Assembly (NCBI GenBank): GCA_035302405.1
Contig: DATGSR010000100.1
Span: 1 to 6,348 of the forward strand
Reading direction: 5' to 3'
DNA length: 6,348 bases
Source: CALKWS01 sp035302405
Lineage (GTDB): Bacteria; Actinomycetota; Actinomycetes; Actinomycetales; Beutenbergiaceae
Position numbers and translations under genes: made by a program. Positions 4,970 to 6,348 of the stretch are shown one piece after another; position 1 is the stretch's first letter, and each line of letters begins with the position of its first letter. A model generated the notes under the pieces. The model was given only the letters and a program-made list of their open reading frames with translations. It was not told the DNA's origin and did not search any database.

Positions 4970-6348
4970 TCACGAGGTGGGAGGAGCGGACGCCGGGCGG
5001 TCGGATGCCCACGGCGGGTTCCGGTCGGCCCGCTTGGCTTCCCGCAGGATGTTTCGGGCCATCGCGGGGAAGATCAGTGCGTGGAACGGCAGCAACGCCG
5101 CCCAATAGACCCGTCCGAGTAGACCGCGAGGGAAGTAGATCGCCCGCTGCCGGTACCGGGAGCCTCCCCCCGGCTCAGGGGTGACCGAGAGTTGCAGCCA
5201 CGCCCGGCCCGCCGCCCGCATCTCCGCGCGCAACGTGAGTTCTTCACCCGGCACCACCGACTCCACCCGCCACCAGTCGATGTGGTCGCCCTCCTGCACC
5301 GTGTGCGGGTCGGACCGACCGCGGGTGAGCCCGTACCCACCGGCGAGTTTGTCCAGCAACCCGCGCACCTGCCACAACACCGCGGGGGAGTACCATCCGC
5401 TGGGCCCACCGATCGTGGCGATCACCCGCCACACCCGCTCCGGCGGCACCGGGCTGGCCCGCTGGCGCTCATCGGTCAGCACGGTGTGCCCGCTCCATTC
5501 CGGATCGGACGGGAGCGGCTCGGCCGGTTCGAGGCTTGCGCGCACGTCGTGGTCCCAGGTGGTCTCCACCTGCCCGCGTATCTGCCTGCGGATCGCCCGG
5601 CGGCACGCCTCCCGGTACGAGGTGAACCCGCCCGGCGGGTCCGGGATGAGGCCGATGATTTCGTGTTCGCTGGTCACCGCATCGTCAGCCATCGACGCCG
5701 CCAGCGGCATCGCGATACCCCGCGGAATGGGCGTGGTCAGCCCGATCCACATCCCGGACAGTCGGGGCGCCGGCACCGGGAGCGCGAATACCCGCCGGGG
5801 ACCGAGGCCGGCCACCTGGGCGTAGTCGGTGAGCAGTTCCCGGAACCGCTGCGGCCTACCGTTGCCGATGCCGTAGTCATCGTTCACCGGGTCCGGTAGC
5901 GCGCTGGCGTGCGCCAGGTAGTACAGCACGTCCCGGATCGCGATCGGCTCCACCCGGTTGTTCAACCAGCGCGGCCCGGGCATCACCGGCAGCACCTCGG
6001 CCAGGTGCCGGATCATCTCGAAGGAGACCGAGCCGGAACCGATGATCACCCCGGCCCGCAACACCAACGCCGGAACCGGGGCATCGAGGAGGATCTGCGC
6101 CACCTGTTCCCGGGAGCGCATGTGATCGGACAGGTCCTCCGGCGCGGTTTCGGGAGGATGCAGCCCGCCCAGGTAGACGATCTGGCTGACCCCGGCGTCC
6201 CGCGCGGCCGCGGCGACGGTACGCGCGATCTGTTCCTCCCGATGCAGGAAGTCGGTGCCGGTACCCATCGAATGCACCAGGTACAGCACGGTGTGCACAT
6301 CCTGCATCGCCGCGCGCACGTCATCGGCGGACTGCAAGTCGGCCTGGG
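4970..6348 (-). CDS. Extended SDR-like NAD(P)-binding protein with C-terminal DUF2867 domain, N-terminus off the window
   Basis: Resembles the YbjT-like group: an NmrA/extended-SDR Rossmann domain followed by DUF2867. Reaction and substrate are unknown. The frame stays open to the right edge, and the first visible residues (QADLQSADDVRAA) already lie inside the Rossmann domain, so the nucleotide-binding GxxGxxG and true start, perhaps 50-60 residues, are missing. Numbering from the TTG at 6337, recognisable stretches are LYLVHSMG (18-25), IVYLGGLHP (53-61), LSDHMRSREQVA (69-80), GSGSVSFEMIRHLAEVLPVM (100-119) and EPIAIRDVLYYL (130-141). The TTG is not a credible start, because homologous sequence continues upstream of it. 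Where a classical SDR has YxxxK, this protein shows H72-M-R-S-R76, so ordinary SDR catalysis is doubtful. The DUF2867 domain covers about 284-436 and contains GPSGWYSP (311-318) and an aromatic-rich end. It ends 75 bp before the peptidase and may be transcribed with it. Confidence 0.88.
   Translation of the reverse strand, partial: QADLQSADDVRAAMQDVHTVLYLVHSMGTGTDFLHREEQIARTVAAAARDAGVSQIVYLGGLHPPETAPEDLSDHMRSREQVAQILLDAPVPALVLRAGVIIGSGSVSFEMIRHLAEVLPVMPGPRWLNNRVEPIAIRDVLYYLAHASALPDPVNDDYGIGNGRPQRFRELLTDYAQVAGLGPRRVFALPVPAPRLSGMWIGLTTPIPRGIAMPLAASMADDAVTSEHEIIGLIPDPPGGFTSYREACRRAIRRQIRGQVETTWDHDVRASLEPAEPLPSDPEWSGHTVLTDERQRASPVPPERVWRVIATIGGPSGWYSPAVLWQVRGLLDKLAGGYGLTRGRSDPHTVQEGDHIDWWRVESVVPGEELTLRAEMRAAGRAWLQLSVTPEPGGGSRYRQRAIYFPRGLLGRVYWAALLPFHALIFPAMARNILREAKRADRNPPWASDRPASAPPTS

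Noticed and set aside
5181..5899. Plus-strand open frames of 214 and 235 residues opposite the SDR/DUF2867 gene
   Set aside because: No domain signature; one is His/Arg/Pro-rich. The opposite strand carries clear family motifs throughout.
6335..6337. TTG as the start of the SDR/DUF2867 gene
   Set aside because: The frame remains open to the window edge, and the residues before it (QAD) fit the family's continuing Rossmann domain, so the start is outside the window.

Overview
The window comes from a high-GC Gram-positive bacterium, most likely an actinomycete. The DNA is strongly GC-rich with G/C at most third codon positions. The protein families present (a glutaminase carrying STAS and cyclic-nucleotide-binding domains, an NAD(P)-binding/DUF2867 protein, a multi-membrane M28 peptidase) fit Actinomycetota. 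I cannot name a genus from this sequence alone.

All four genes lie on the minus strand, so they are read from right to left. First (4970-6348) is the C-terminal majority of a YbjT-like extended SDR/DUF2867 protein, whose N-terminus is beyond the right edge. After a 75-bp gap comes a complete 811-residue membrane-anchored M28 zinc metallopeptidase (2459-4894). A 195-bp gap follows. It holds a degenerate GGTCG-box repeat array and a perfect inverted repeat that touches the next start codon. The third gene (455-2263) is a complete 602-residue serine-type glutaminase fused to a STAS domain and a cyclic-nucleotide-binding domain. After a 148-bp gap with short repeats, the fourth gene (1-306) is the N-terminal half of a glycine betaine/carnitine/choline-type (ProW/OpuCB-like) ABC transporter permease, cut by the left edge.

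The genes are co-oriented, but the two larger gaps contain repeats and no overlaps. I therefore see at least two, probably three, transcription units rather than one tight operon. A plausible link between the two left-hand genes is osmotic or pH homeostasis: glutamate made from glutamine, next to uptake of betaine-type solutes. This is inference only. The SDR/DUF2867 gene and the peptidase have no evident functional link to them.

I see no mobile element, CRISPR array, tRNA, rRNA, or clear U-tract terminator. The most unusual material is non-coding: the repeat array and start-codon hairpin upstream of the glutaminase, and the repeated CTCAGTA heptamer ahead of the permease. I do not see a convincing new multi-gene system.
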